Part shown: piece after piece, positions 44,826 through 57,045 of the stretch
How positions within the stretch are numbered: the stretch's first letter is position 1
Layout: each line of letters starts with the position of its first letter
NCBI RefSeq assembly: GCF_964355755.1
Contig: NC_092673.1
Span: 21,457,001-21,521,000 of the forward strand
DNA length: 64,000 nt
Direction: 5' to 3'
From: Antedon mediterranea
Taxonomy: Eukaryota > Echinodermata > Crinoidea > Comatulida > Antedonidae
The notes under the pieces: generated by a model
What the model was told of the DNA's origin: nothing
The model's database searches: none
What the model saw: the letters and a program-made list of their open reading frames with translations, nothing else
Made by a program: the position numbers and the translations under genes

Positions 44826-47800
44826 TGAAACTTAAGAGGGCACTTTCTTGAAAATGCCATGCTGGCCGTGATGATGCGAATAGTGACTGATCAAATCTAA
44901 TTAATAACTAAAGAAAAGATCATAAAGTTATTTAGAGATCATGATTTTTGTGTATTGGTACTCAAAATAGACAAAAGAATTTAATAGAATATTAATTTTT
45001 TTTCCACCAATTTCTGTATTGCACAACCACCCTAAACGTGTGAATTGTGTGAGGATTTTAATATTACAAAATGCATTTATCTGAAACATTTATATTTTGT
45101 TTTTAAACATTTTTATACCATTCCCTAAAAAGCGCAAAACAACAACAAAATATCGGATTTTTTGCAGATGCATCTAGTCTGGCAATTCTTACAATAATTG
45201 CTAATTTTGTTTTTATATTAAAGTCAATGCTGTTGTATATGCAACCACTGTTAATTTCCAAGCAGTACTGAACAAAATATCATGTTCTCATTTATTTAAT
45301 CTAAATGTTAAATAACTTTTAAAATATCATATCTTCTAAAAAGGTGTGTATAGTATTATTATATCTAGGTCAATCATGCTGTAAATAAGAAATCATGATT
45401 GATCTATAAATAGATTTGTTTTTAACACATCCAACAAAAAGGTAATTTCACAAAATATTGAATTTGAATTGTGAAGATTTAATTATCTTAAAGCAGTTTA
45501 GGAATGTATATGTTTCATCATTGCTGATTACAAGATAGTATCAACGAAAAATAATTACCGAAAAAAATTCAATTTCATACACTACAACTATTGTGCTCAT
45601 AATTTTACCACCTGGTAAAATTAAATCAGTATTTAAATAATTTACTTATTATTATTAATACAAAACCTTTCAAAGACTTTTTTGAAGTAAGATGTGTTGA
45701 TGTTTCTGTCTGGTTGCTTTCTCTTGTCATGGTTATACTTGCTTCATATGACTGTACTGCAAAATGGCAAGAAAATATCTAGATAACTAAAAAACAACCT
45801 AAACAATCTCTCTTGGTTATTGTGCATTAATATCTGAGGTTTTAGTTATATTTGGTACGTTATTTTGTGATTTTTGCGGTTGTATGGGGTAAGTAAAAGC
45901 CATGGATTAGACGACCGTGGTTGTTGCGCTTGTTGCTTGCCTATATAAGTACTTGTACATCATTTTGTGGGATTTTTCAAAACTTATGTCAGTATTTTTG
46001 TTGGTACTTTGAGTTACCATTGCATTTTACAAACATCAAAATATATAAAATGAAATATTCGTTTTATTTAATGTCTTTTTCTAATACATTTTGTCCATGG
46101 GTGGGACATGTGATAATTTGACCTAGTATGTTCAGTATTTTCATGTATCAAAGGTATTAATTAAATAACACAGCAAATTTATGTAAACAGTACAAATTTT
46201 AGAGAGACGGGACAAAATTGAACTCATTGCAGTTCCATGTTTGTTTCTGGATTCAAACCAGAACCCTTGTTAGCACAGGAAAGTTGATAATGATTTCATT
46301 TAAAGCAATTCTGTTGACCTTTAAGTATGTTTTAAGTTCTGTTATATATTATATATATTAATATTTTATTCAGTTTGTATCTAAGGGTTGTTAAATTGAT
46401 TTTACAAGTGTGTGTAATTTAAAGAACAAATCTGGAATGGTGCTTCAGCTATATTTAAGCAGTCTCTATTTGGTTGATTGTTTGTAATGAGTAGCTTATT
46501 ACATCGTTTTCCACAGTTGAAGGAAGGGGTGTTCGAGCAAACCCCATTCGAGCAAACCCTATTTTTCTAGAAATACCCTTTTAAACCGAAAGATCTAAAA
46601 CGAAAGTGATTGTAAATAAGACTCATGTTATTTGCCACTTTTGTGTAAAAACGAGCCTGGCAGGATTATGGGAAAACAGGGTGCAAAAATTCCCATTGCC
46701 CCCTGACACTCATTAAATGAGAGAGAAACTGGTATTTCTCCTATCCCATATTCACATTTATTTATATGATTTTTGAAACAGAAGAGAGTAAGTAGCCTAC
46801 CATACTTTTTTTGTAATAATTACCATAGTTATCTTGATAAATGAAAGATGGTATGATTTCAATTTTATTTTTATTATTAGTTTTATTATTAAAACACTAA
46901 AAGGTTTTTCACAACTCATGAAGCAGCGCAATTATATTGTAATTCTAATAATGATGAAAATGGTAGAATCCAATATGCGCAATAAAATATAACTGATGGA
47001 ATATTTAACACCTTAGAAGAATTTATTCAAAAATTCATTTTTTTTTCATTTACTAAATTATTATGCATGTTCTCTCTCCCGATAAAGTTAACATGAGGTT
47101 TATGGCAGATTAAAACTGTTAAATTTGATAAAAATGTGAATGAATTCCTAGAATTGATTGAATTCCTAGAATTGATTGAATTATTCCCTTGTTGTCCCTT
47201 TACTCCCCTCCTCCTTTTTTAGTATGTCTGCAGTGCTAAATTAAATGATTTTTTAAATAGAAAAACGAGTCACTGAAATAACAATAGTATAACATTTTGA
47301 ATTATAAATGACACATAACATAGTTACATATAAATATTAAAACACTATTGTCTTGCAGATTTACTGTATTGTTTTTAAAAAAGTTGATTTAGTTTGAGTA
47401 AACGGACACGTGTAGGAACTTGCTAAAGGGGATTGTTAAAATCAGATTGGTTTTATATTTACAACTAACCTACACTTATTACTATATTCTAATGGAACCT
47501 AATTACAGTTTTATATACAGAGAGTAACTACTGTACCACATACTCATGTGTACAGTACAGTATCCATTAAATTGCTAGAATTAAAATCAGACAAGAAAAT
47601 CTTTTTGTGAAGCAGATCATTTTGTTGGAATTAAAATTCTGTGGTTAAATATGGTTCGTTAGGTTTAGATAATAAATAGTGTGCATCATGGAATGTGTTT
47701 ATACTGTATCATAACAATAAATGAAAATGTCCTCCACCCAAGTTTTTGTTTTTACATTAAGAATTTAATTTGAATCAAAATATCATAACAGTAATACATT

Positions 47801-48160
47801 TTTTCAGATTGACTTTAAAGCTGTTCAGTGGCCCACATTTTACTCTGTTGCTTGCAAGTAACTTTTACATAAATATGTATTGCTCAAGTCAGAACACTAG
47901 GCCTATAACACAATACCCTTCAGCCTGCAATTCTATGTTATTTTTTAAATTTATAAACACTATAAACATTGAATTTTTTGCATAAATTAAAATATTCAGT
48001 GAGTGGGTTCACTTTTAACAGATGCTCAATAAAAGGAAGATTAAATTATGCTTTGTATGACTATTTGTAAGTTTTATTACAATTTGTATTATTTATGATT
48101 AAAAAAAACCAAAGACATTTTGTAATGTCGTCTGCTGCTTTTTGCTCTTAATTAACATTT
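44826..48160. other. Repeat-poor intergenic region, ZRANB1 3' flank
   Basis: No exon or coding frame supported. AATAAA words at 47716-47721 and 48028-48033 are possible but distant poly(A) signals. A fragment near 46520-46600 (CGAGCAAACCCCATTCGAGC, AATACCCTTTTAAACCGAAA) is alignable with 56315-56380, so an old dispersed repeat lies there. GAATTCCTAGAATTGATT is tandemly doubled at about 47150-47185. Confidence 0.5.
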
Positions 48161-48388
48161 AGCCAATCACAGTTTACGTCAGTTAAATTGTTGCCACGTG
48201 ATAATTTTCAGCCAATTACGTTCTTTCTTCTTCGAGTTGTTGTCTTGCAAGTCAATATGGCGCGAGCCAATTTTTAAGAAAATACTGTCAAAACATTAAC
48301 ATTTGTCGATGTAATTAGCGTATCCTTTATATCCTGTGGAGACACAATTGTAACAGTTCAATACATAATTTATTGATTAATATTTCAG
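48160..48388 (+). promoter_or_regulatory. C2orf42 promoter and leader exon
   Basis: CCAAT boxes at 48163-48167 and 48212-48216 and an E-box CACGTG at 48195-48200 lie upstream of an ATGGCG (YY1-like) motif at 48257-48262. No TATA box. A consensus donor TTTCAG|GTAAGA at 48388/48389 would splice to the acceptor CTTAG|GT at 48948/48949, 20 nt before the start codon. Inference from motifs and spacing only. Confidence 0.45.
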
Positions 48389-48968
48389 GTAAGAATTTAT
48401 GAAAATATGTGTAATTACATTATAATAAAACCCAATACAAACATGTGGGTCTATCCGCTTTTTTGTGTGATGCGAGGCTAGCTAGGCAAGCAGCAGTCCA
48501 GTGCTTAAAAGCAAGTTGTTCCCCGGCGGAATATTCATCCTCGCCGGTATAGATGTTAACGTGGATAGTTAGCGAAGTCTAGGCCTATAGTAGGTAGATT
48601 TTGTGATTTAAATGATTACATTATTAATAGGCTAATGTTATACCTTATATATAGGCTTATGATATTATTATCCTATCTGCTATCAATACATTTATGAATC
48701 ACTCGATTTAAAACAAAAATTTTATTTTTAATACATTATTTCGTATTAGACATAGGGGGCGCCCTAGCTTTAGTAGTTGCAGATAGCAATAATTTTAGGC
48801 CCACATAATAATATAGCAGCATATTCTAAACCTATACTCTAGTCTAGGCCGACAATAAACAAATAAATAATATGATACGTTCAAATTGTTTACAAATGAC
48901 GTGCTGATGATTACGATTACCATGTTTGTGGGGTTTTTTTTGTCTTAGGTGCAGAAACAAGAAGAGTC

Positions 48969-51900
48969 ATGGATAAAAAATCTGACTTGTTCAAAGATTT
49001 AGGACGACCTACCTTAAGAGGGGTAAAGAAATGTCCAAACTGTGGTACATACAATGGAATAAGAGGATTGAGCTGCAAGAATAAAGCCTGTAATATGACT
49101 CTGAAGGGGAGCGGACGTAAGAGTGGACACAGTGCTGATGCGGTTAAAGTCATTACTGGCTCAACGGTTCAAGTATTTTCTGTTCGTCTACGTGATCGTG
49201 GTCCAGACTACAGAGGGTTTGTGCAGTTGCCGTTAAAACAGGAATTAGCAGGGCAGGCTCATAATCTAGAAGCCTGGAATAACCTAGTTGCACAGAGTGC
49301 TCGTTGTTTTGTCGAGACATGTCCTAAGCCTCCTATAATGATAAACCAGTTGCATACACTGCCTCCTCCATGTCCTCATATACGCTTAGCATTGGACTGT
49401 GAAGCCGAGGCTTCACCCCTGACTCTTAAGAACTCAGTTTTAAATGCATTACCAGTATCTAACGAAATAAAGCAGGCTATATGGTTGCTGGCGACAGAAA
49501 CTACTGGCCCACTTGTTCAGCGTGTTACTAAAAACGTAATGGTAGTTAAATGTAAACCAAATCCTAAGCAGCCTCTTGGTTTCTTACATTTTTCGTTCAC
49601 CTCATGTACTCATAAAAAGAGCGGAGTCACTGAACATCGATTTCAGTGCATGTGCAAACCGTTTAAGAACTTCTTTAAGAATTTGGTTGGAGGTGAGGAC
49701 CAGCGAAGAAGATGCGTACATTTTTATGCGTGTATTTGTGCATTTGCGAGTGATGATACATTAGCCAAAGAATTTGAATATTATATTCATTTAGATACAA
49801 CAGGTAAGCAATGCTACAATATTATTTTTAATATTACTGTATTTATTATTATATGATATATAAAAAGTATTCATCAAAACGGGATATAAATCACTACTAT
49901 CATAACTATAATAAACATTGATGTATTGAAAACTATGCACATGCCTAAAGGCCAATTTACACAGACGAGCAGTAACGGTAAGCGGTAATTGTAAGCGAAA
50001 AACTGTGTGGCTTTTCCCATTTACACAGCGCGCGGAGTTCGCGAACGGAGTGGTGGAAAGTAGGTGCGTGTAGGCCTCCAGGCTAATACATGTTACAGTC
50101 ACTGCTGGCCTGGATGTGACTGACTGTCAGTAGGCCTAGCACACACAGACCTGAGTTTTAGAGGGACTTGTTGCCTAATAACGTACTAAAATGTATATTT
50201 TCTTTTCACTATCCTTATACGAATTCATTAGTCGCGTCGTATGTGTTTGTATTTCTGAATAAAAAGAAGTTGCAAACTAGGCTAGGCCTACTACGGCACT
50301 CGTATTTATTGTCGTCTTTCACTCGACGGACGCAACAAAAAATTGTTGATAGATTACGTCATTTCAATCATGTCGTTGGTTGGCCAGAATCCATAATTAC
50401 CGCGCGGTATTTTCACAAAATCGAATCTGTTTCGATCCTGAGCGGATTTCCGCTCATCCGCTCCGCGTTCTGTGTAAATGGTCATAAGAAATAACATAGA
50501 TTCTATTTTTGCGTTTTCCGCTCAACTTTACCGCTTACCGTTACCGCTCGTCTGTGTGAATTGGCCTTAATGCATGGAGGTGGCACCTCTAATATTTATA
50601 TAAACACTATATAAAGCATGTAAAAAAAAAATATTTACTCATTATTATATAACTCTGCTTAGATGTTTTTTATGTGTAAAATTTGTTTTGTACTTGTTTA
50701 GGGCCAGTAACATCTGAGGAACAAGTGATCCAAACTACAATAGTAATAGAGGAGGATACGATGACAACTACAACAGGTGCAAAAAGAAAGAGGAAGGATG
50801 ACACCCTGGGTAACAATCATTTTATTGTTTTTTTATACTATACAAAAACAAAAAGCACAGACAAAAACCAACAAAAGATGTAATCATTAGCATATTACTA
50901 GGGAGCAATTTTTGTTTTCGTACATAAGTTGGGGACACCTTACAGTATGTGAAACTACTTCCTAAATACTGTACAACTAAACCTAACCCTCTAAATAATC
51001 TCTGTCACTATAAAGTAAAAAAAAGTTGGTCATTGGATTCGAACCCCATGTTTATTTTGTGACGTTTCATGAGCGGTCCCCAACTTACTGTATATGTACG
51101 AAAAGAAATGTCGCTACCAGGGATGTGGTGGGAGCTTGCTTATGTGGACAATACAGAAACAACTTGTGGTTCTTTATCCTACATGCCTACCCCTCCCAGC
51201 ATTTTGGTTCACATTGCTTAACTCCGTAATCTTTTACCTATTTCAATTACAGTTCAAGCAAGCAGTGCATTATTAACCCTTCATGATGGAGCTAACACAA
51301 ATTCAAACGTGAAGCGGACACCCAATAAAAAACCTCCGCCGCAAACCAGTCCCTCAATGGCTACTGTTGTGAATCTAGAGGGCGCTATTCCTGTTATAAC
51401 GTTCTTAGATTGGCTTGGAAGCGTTACAGAAAGAATTAATCAAACAATGCACTTTCAATTTGATGGTAAGGGTTTATCATGTGACTCACAATTGTCCAAT
51501 TAAATGACAGGAATCTATTTAGGTGATAAGTGTTATTTGATATACCTGAATAATATAGAGTATCATGGTGTGACGTCACAATGATAGAGGGCGCTGCATG
51601 GTTGCTAGCCAACCAAAAAATGTGTTCAACGCTACTATGTTGATAAACTGTAATGATCTGTATTTCCTTTAAATTATGTTATCTTAGCTTGATTTTTTTT
51701 AACTTAAACTGTAGTTGAAGAATAAATAAATTATTAAAAACAAATATTTAGTGATCTTTTAAAATTTTAGTTTGTTTTTATTGAATATTATTAAGTTTTA
51801 AAATGACTACTTCAATAAGCCTATTCCAAACCATTGGTGACGTTGGAGTCACTCAGGCAGGTTAAACGCATTTTTGGTTGCGCTACGCCACGCACCACCA

Positions 51901-53506
51901 CCTACCATCGTGACGTCAGCACCGTGATACTCTATAGTATTATGAATATGCACTTTGCAACATATTGTTAATTCATACCTTATACTTCTTTTAATAATTT
52001 TTCTACGTATTAAATTTGAAATTTTTAATTTTAAAGGAAATCCAGAACCTCTTGTATTTCATGTACCTCAGGTGTTTTTTGACTGCCTTCAACAACGAAT
52101 ATCCGCAGGCAGTAAAAAGCGCCGCCTACCAAACTCAACAACAGCTTTCATGCGCAAGGACGCACTTCCACTTGGCACATTCTCTAAGTACACTTGGCAT
52201 ATAACTAGTATTCTTCATGTAAAGTCCATCTTTGAAACTGCTGAGGTAAACAATACAAAGCTTTTATATAATACAATACATTTAATATTCTTTGAAAAAT
52301 GTTTTCATCTGGTTCTATCTGTATTAACTATCTGTATATAAATTGTTTACCAGATGAAGACTTGTTGGAAACATTGTTAATTAATTAACTCATAAATTGT
52401 TTAACGTAAAGAATTTATTTCCCATGCTATTTGCAAATAACAACCTATATACACCAAACTATTACCTTTTTAATTTTGGTACAGTACATTCAGACTCTAC
52501 CCACAAATAGTTACTTTTCCTGAAATTGCCCCATTTTTAAGATGGTCTTGTTTCTGTGTTAAATTTTTCTTTTTACAGTCTTTGTTTATGCGTGGGATCT
52601 CAAGTAAGCCAAAAAAGGCTTTAAGGCTTTAAAAGAAAGTTAGATTCAGTCTGACATCCAAGTAGACAACTTTCTCCTCAAAAGATTACATTTATTATAT
52701 TTGTTTTTCCAGATGCCTCTGGATATTACAAGAAGTTTTGTTCAGGATCGTGATGGGAAATATCTCTTACATGTAACACCTAAAATGGATGTGGAAACTA
52801 TAGCAGAGTCATTCCGTAAAGCAGATGGACAAGTTGCAATTAAACCTTGCGAATTGAAAACCTACCTTAAAGTTGGTAAGTATAATGCTCTGTCTACACT
52901 ATCAAATTTTATGTTACAAAAAAAATGTGATGTATAGACATGATGATGTCATATCACTACCATATTTGGGCATATCACTACCGTATTTGGACACATCACA
53001 CATTGAACAATCTAGACACCATACAGGTTTCTTCAAATTCCCATTAGGCTGGTTCCACCAGACATGGCTGAGTGGAGCATCACATGTTAAGCAACACCCA
53101 ATCAAAGAGTTAAATAATTGTGCACAACAATGGTCTGACATGTCACCTAGGCTAGGCCTATTTGAACTAGCATTGCCTGCTAGCCAGGCGCATAGGAGCA
53201 AGGCCAAGATGAACATGAACAGTTTGTACTTCTTTGGAAATCATCCACATATCTGATGGGAACCGATCTTTGTGAATAAGTTTTTCCATTATATCTTAAA
53301 TTATTATTGTATAATTTTTTTTATATTGTATTTCAGGTAACACATCGCCTGACCAAAAGGAACCAACACCATTTGTCATTGAATGGATTCCAGATATTCT
53401 ACCAAAGTCTAAGATAGGAGAGTTACGAATAAAATTTGAATATGGACACCTTCGTAACGGTCATGTTGAACATAGATTGCCTCTCCCAGTCGAGCAAGTT
53501 GTCTAA
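48969..53506 (+). CDS. C2orf42: C2orf42-like zinc-ribbon protein, complete, 6 exons
   Basis: Conserved animal protein without an established biochemical role. Exons: 48969-49803, 50702-50809, 51253-51465, 52037-52245, 52713-52875, 53337-53506 (TAA at 53504); 565 aa against about 574 in human. The N-terminus [20 protein letters not shown] carries a putative treble-clef/zinc-ribbon set C22, C25, C36, C41. A second Cys/His cluster (CMC at about residues 229-231, then CVHFYACIC about 254-262) suggests another metal site. A basic KRKRKDD patch follows in exon 2. The C-terminal half, from [14 protein letters not shown] through [30 protein letters not shown] and [12 protein letters not shown], is almost unchanged from vertebrates. 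High conservation implies constraint, but I assign no function. Confidence 0.93.
49949..50567. mobile_element. Harbinger-like MITE with TAA target duplication (C2orf42 intron 1)
   Basis: Left AGGCCAATTTACACAGACGA continuing to GCAGTAACGGTAAGCGGTAA, and right its inverse ending CGTCTGTGTGAATTGGCCT, give about 40-bp inverted repeats with two mismatches. TAA flanks both sides (49946-49948, 50568-50570). GCGGTAA/TTACCGC words recur subterminally. A 108-codon internal frame (50168-50494) shows no transposase motif. Confidence 0.8.
51554..51936. mobile_element. ~380-bp TIR element with CRE palindromes in its ends (C2orf42 intron 3)
   Basis: The left TATAGAGTATCATGGTGTGA runs into CGTCACAATG. The complement of the right reads TATAGAGTATCACGGTGCTG running into ACGTCACGATG. 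That is about 29 bp with few differences. Both ends include TGACGTCA, the full CREB/ATF palindrome. TA at the boundary may be the target. No coding capacity. Confidence 0.75.
52882..53000 (+). mobile_element. Hairpin MITE, family A, copy 9, 7 nt from a splice donor
   Basis: TAATGCTCTGTCTACACTAT begins at intron position +8 after the C2orf42 exon ending at 52875 (donor GTAAGT). The interior is retained (ATGATGTCATATCACTACCA) but the right terminus is lost after ACACATCACA. Confidence 0.8.
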
Positions 53507-53895
53507 AAATGTCCAGCAATCCTGTGCGGTAGATTGAATATGTTACTTGTTGTATTTTGAGACTCTTTAAATGTATCTCAGGTTTTTGTTTGTTTTTTTT
53601 ATATTGATTTAGATAACAAATGACTTAATTATAGTCGTTGACAATGTCTGCAATAGCAGACAGTCATTTCATAATGAATTTTAAATAGAATAGATGACAT
53701 TACCACAAGTGAAGTCTATGTTTCGTCTGGTGTGGCTGAACTTCTTTATGAGAAGTACAATACAATTCTGAAGAGAAGTTACAACACAGTTCAGTAACTA
53801 AAACATTCAAACTCCATGAATTGAATTTGTATCTATGAGATAAAGAAGTTGATGATAATTCATTTTGAAAAAAAAAAAATAATTTAATTCATTTG

Positions 53896-54095
53896 TAGTG
53901 AGGCTGTAGCTTGGTGATTAACATGCTTGCCTTCCAATCCCAGGGTCTGGAGTTCAATCCTGTTCTAATGCTAGGGTTGTAACTCACGACTCTTTCAACT
54001 CCCTAAGCCTCAAATGAGACTTTATAATAAGCACAATGAATTATAAAATAGTTTATTCATCCTGTAATTTGCTGTTGGATGCATATGAAACTAGA
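53896..54095 (+). mobile_element. tRNA-derived SINE
   Basis: The head has a degenerate A box (GTAGCTTGGTGATTAACATG) and a good B box (GTTCAATCC, 53952-53960) about 40 nt apart. It is followed by a non-tRNA body ending TGCTGTTGGATGCATATGAA. The ending resembles 10580-10597. No acceptor stem or anticodon arm of a functional tRNA can be folded convincingly, so this is a retroposon, not a tRNA gene. Confidence 0.6.
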
Positions 54096-54109
54096 AAGCC
54101 ACTCCGAGA

Positions 54110-55445
54110 GTGCATACCTCCGCCTATTGTAAAATTCTCCTACATAAGATTTCTCCGGTAAAAAAAAAATATATATGTATTTGTGTGTGTCTTAATGCTG
54201 TTTGTGATTTAGGCTAATTTCATTACAAGCATTTGTATGCGCGAGTTTTGTGTAATGGTTATGTAACAAGCCTTTCAATTAACAATAGCTTCAGTCGACT
54301 AACAATAGAACAGCAACGCGAAAATCAAACGAGTGAATTTGAAAAGAAATAGGTTTTTTAAACTACTCGCATTAAAAAACGTGCACTTTAAATCAAATTA
54401 TGTTTTAAAATTACAAATCGCAAATTATAACTCTTGCCTCATGTTAAAAAATGAAGTTTTTTGGACAAGTAGTTCTCGAGAAAATGCAATTTCAGTTTAC
54501 TTGTTACTTTAAGACTGCTCGCCGGCTTTTGAAAAATTCTGTCCTATCTTTTAACACTAGCAGGTCTAAAAAAGTATACTAAAAAGTGGTCCAGAATTGG
54601 GACTGTGGTCCCAAATGGTCCCATAATTTAATGGAATGGTCCTTGACCACATATCTATATGTCTATTCATTTTGGTAAAGATCTTGTAATTACTTTTTGA
54701 GTAATCCTGCTAACAAACAAACTAGCCTTCGCGCATAGCGCGATACTTGGCCAAATAAAAATTGGCCTCCTGACATTGACCCAATTTTCACCAAAAGTGT
54801 ATGTCTTATGCTGTGTGATTTAGGCTAATTTCACTACTATCATGTGTATACGAGTTTGGTGTACAGGTTATGTAACCAGCCTTTCAACGAACAATAGCTT
54901 TAGTCGGCTAACAATAGAACAGCACGCGGAAAAAACACACGGGTGAATTTGAAAAGAAATAGGTTTTGTAAACTACTCGCATCAAAAAACCTGTACATTA
55001 AATCTAATTATGTTTTAAAATTACAAATCACAAATTATAACACTTGCCTCTTGTACAAAAATGAAGTTTTTTGGACAAGTAGTTCTCGAGAAAATGCAAT
55101 TTTAGTTTACTTGTTAATTTAAGACTGCTCACCGGATTTTGATAATTCTGTCCAATCTTTTAACACTAGCAGGTCTGAACACAATTTTTAAAAGTGGTCC
55201 AGAATTGGGACCGTGGTCCAGATTTTAACCAAAATTTGGCAGTGTCGTCCTTGCACCAGGTGACATGTATGGTAGTAATTTGGAGTCATTCGAACCAAAA
55301 CTGTGAGCGCTAGAGTGATGACAAACAAACAAACAAACCAACAAACAAACACACACACAAACCAAACAGATCAACATACTTGGCCAATTTTCAATTTGGC
55401 CAAGTAACAAACACACGCTACCAATTCCTTGGCGGAGGTAAATAA
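54110..55445. repeat. Dispersed element made of two ~610-bp diverged tandem units
   Basis: Sequence from 54187 (GTCTTAATGCTGTTTGTGAT) recurs from 54799 (GTCTTATGCTGTGTGATTTA) with about 90% identity over 400 bp (shared GTTTTTTGGACAAGTAGTTC, GGTCCAGAATTGGGAC). Outer segments ATACCTCCGCC (54113) and GGCGGAGGTA (55431) are inverse. ACAAAC-type simple repeats lie at 55321-55370. No ORF. Identity was estimated by eye. Confidence 0.65.
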
Positions 55446-57045
55446 ATAAAATTTAAGTAATTTGATTATTATACTTTATGAGATATTATTACATAAATAT
55501 AAAATGTATTGTTTGATTTAGTGTGCTATAAGTAATACGTTTAAAGACCTTTTAATTAAAATTAGGACAGAAAGGTGCCCCAAAATGGCAATGGTAACCA
55601 AACCAAACCCTACTAATTTACATTGTTGATCCTACAACTTTTTGTGATAAAACAATTATTGAAAGTGTATGAAGATTTTTCTTCTCTTGTTGAGTTATTT
55701 TGTACATTATATGGAGGTAATAAGCCCTCACTAATTTGGTTAATTTGCATGTGGCCATAGAATATAAAATGCATAAATATGTTTAAGATAAGATGAGTTT
55801 TATTGATCCTCAAAAAGGAAATTCATTCGTAAATTTAAAAAAAAATTGATTTTTGTGTTGGTCAAATGTGTTGACACTGAACAATATCTAAGAGGTATTT
55901 AAATAATCTAATAAACTAATTTACTATCAATTTCTATCAAATTATAAACAAAAAATTTTCTTTTTTCTTTTAAAAATAAAAACGTCAATGCTGCCCTTTT
56001 GGTAAAAATTAATATCATTTAAAGTGTATATTTAGTTTTGTATATTTCAATTTTATATAGTAAATATTTATTGTACATAATCCTGTATGTATATACTTGT
56101 AAGATGTTCATGTTATAAATAGGGCATTACTGGAATTAGACATAAATATGTTTTCTCCATGTAATGAGATAGAATACGGTGTCATCATATCTTAACTGTA
56201 GCTAGTGGATTTTCAATTAAAAGAATCTTACTCATCTCATCAATCTTTCTTTTGTTCAATAAAATATTACAATAGATCGTTGATATTGACAAAAATATTA
56301 TACTCAAGCCCGTAGCCAGGGAGGTTCGTAGGGTTCGAACGAACCCCCTTTTTCCTGAAGTGCCCTTTTCAAACCAGACTAGCCTCGGCATAGGCCTAGC
56401 CCATATGATGATTTTTTACATTTTCTGTAGTATAGCCAGCAGGCAAATGTTACTTTTATTACTAAATAGCAAGATCGTATCATAAAATAGCTAGGCTAGT
56501 AATCCCGCCGTTTCCAGTGTATTTTCAATTTTCAATTTATTTTACAATGAAAATGATGGTTTTACATCATTTGCCGTCTCTGTCTTTAGTATTAGTATTT
56601 ACTATTAGCAAAGAACTTATATGTTATAAGTTCTTTGCTATTAGCCCCGCAAAAGAAGTTAGTTCATTCATGGATTAATCCATGGTTCATTCAGGGAGTT
56701 GTAACAACTCTCTGGTTCATTTTAGTTACACTGCGCACGTGTTGCTTTTCGTAGGGGACGTTCGCCATTTGTGGTGTGTGGTATATGGTTAGTCTAGGCC
56801 TGCTTACATAGGGAGTTCTAATTAAGAACTCCTTGCTTAATCACTTGATCCTACTTGCGTAGGTCTCCTCTTTGTGACCATCACTCTTTTTACACAATAA
56901 AAGGGAATTTCCGAAAGCGATCAGTCCATCATTTTTACGGATCGCCTGCGCTGCGCGATCGAGTTCCTCAAACCAGCAATTAACGTCGCTAAACCAAATG
57001 ATTTCTTTTATTAAACAAATCAATTTTTATGTAAAAAAATATAGT
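55446..57045. other. Gene-free repeat-rich stretch
   Basis: Includes GAGTTTTATTGATCCTCAAA (55795-55814), resembling a non-LTR retroelement 3' end, and an old repeat at about 56305-56380 (GTAGCCAGGGAGGTTCGTAG, GGTTCGAACGAACCCCC). Near 56606-56641 is a perfect palindrome, TAGCAAAGAACTTATAT plus its inverse, formed from two termini of the 19171-19588 family. No coding region. Confidence 0.45.

Noticed and set aside
53900..53965. Possible tRNA gene
   Set aside because: A and B box-like motifs are present but no cloverleaf with acceptor and anticodon stems can be drawn. It fits a tRNA-derived SINE head instead.
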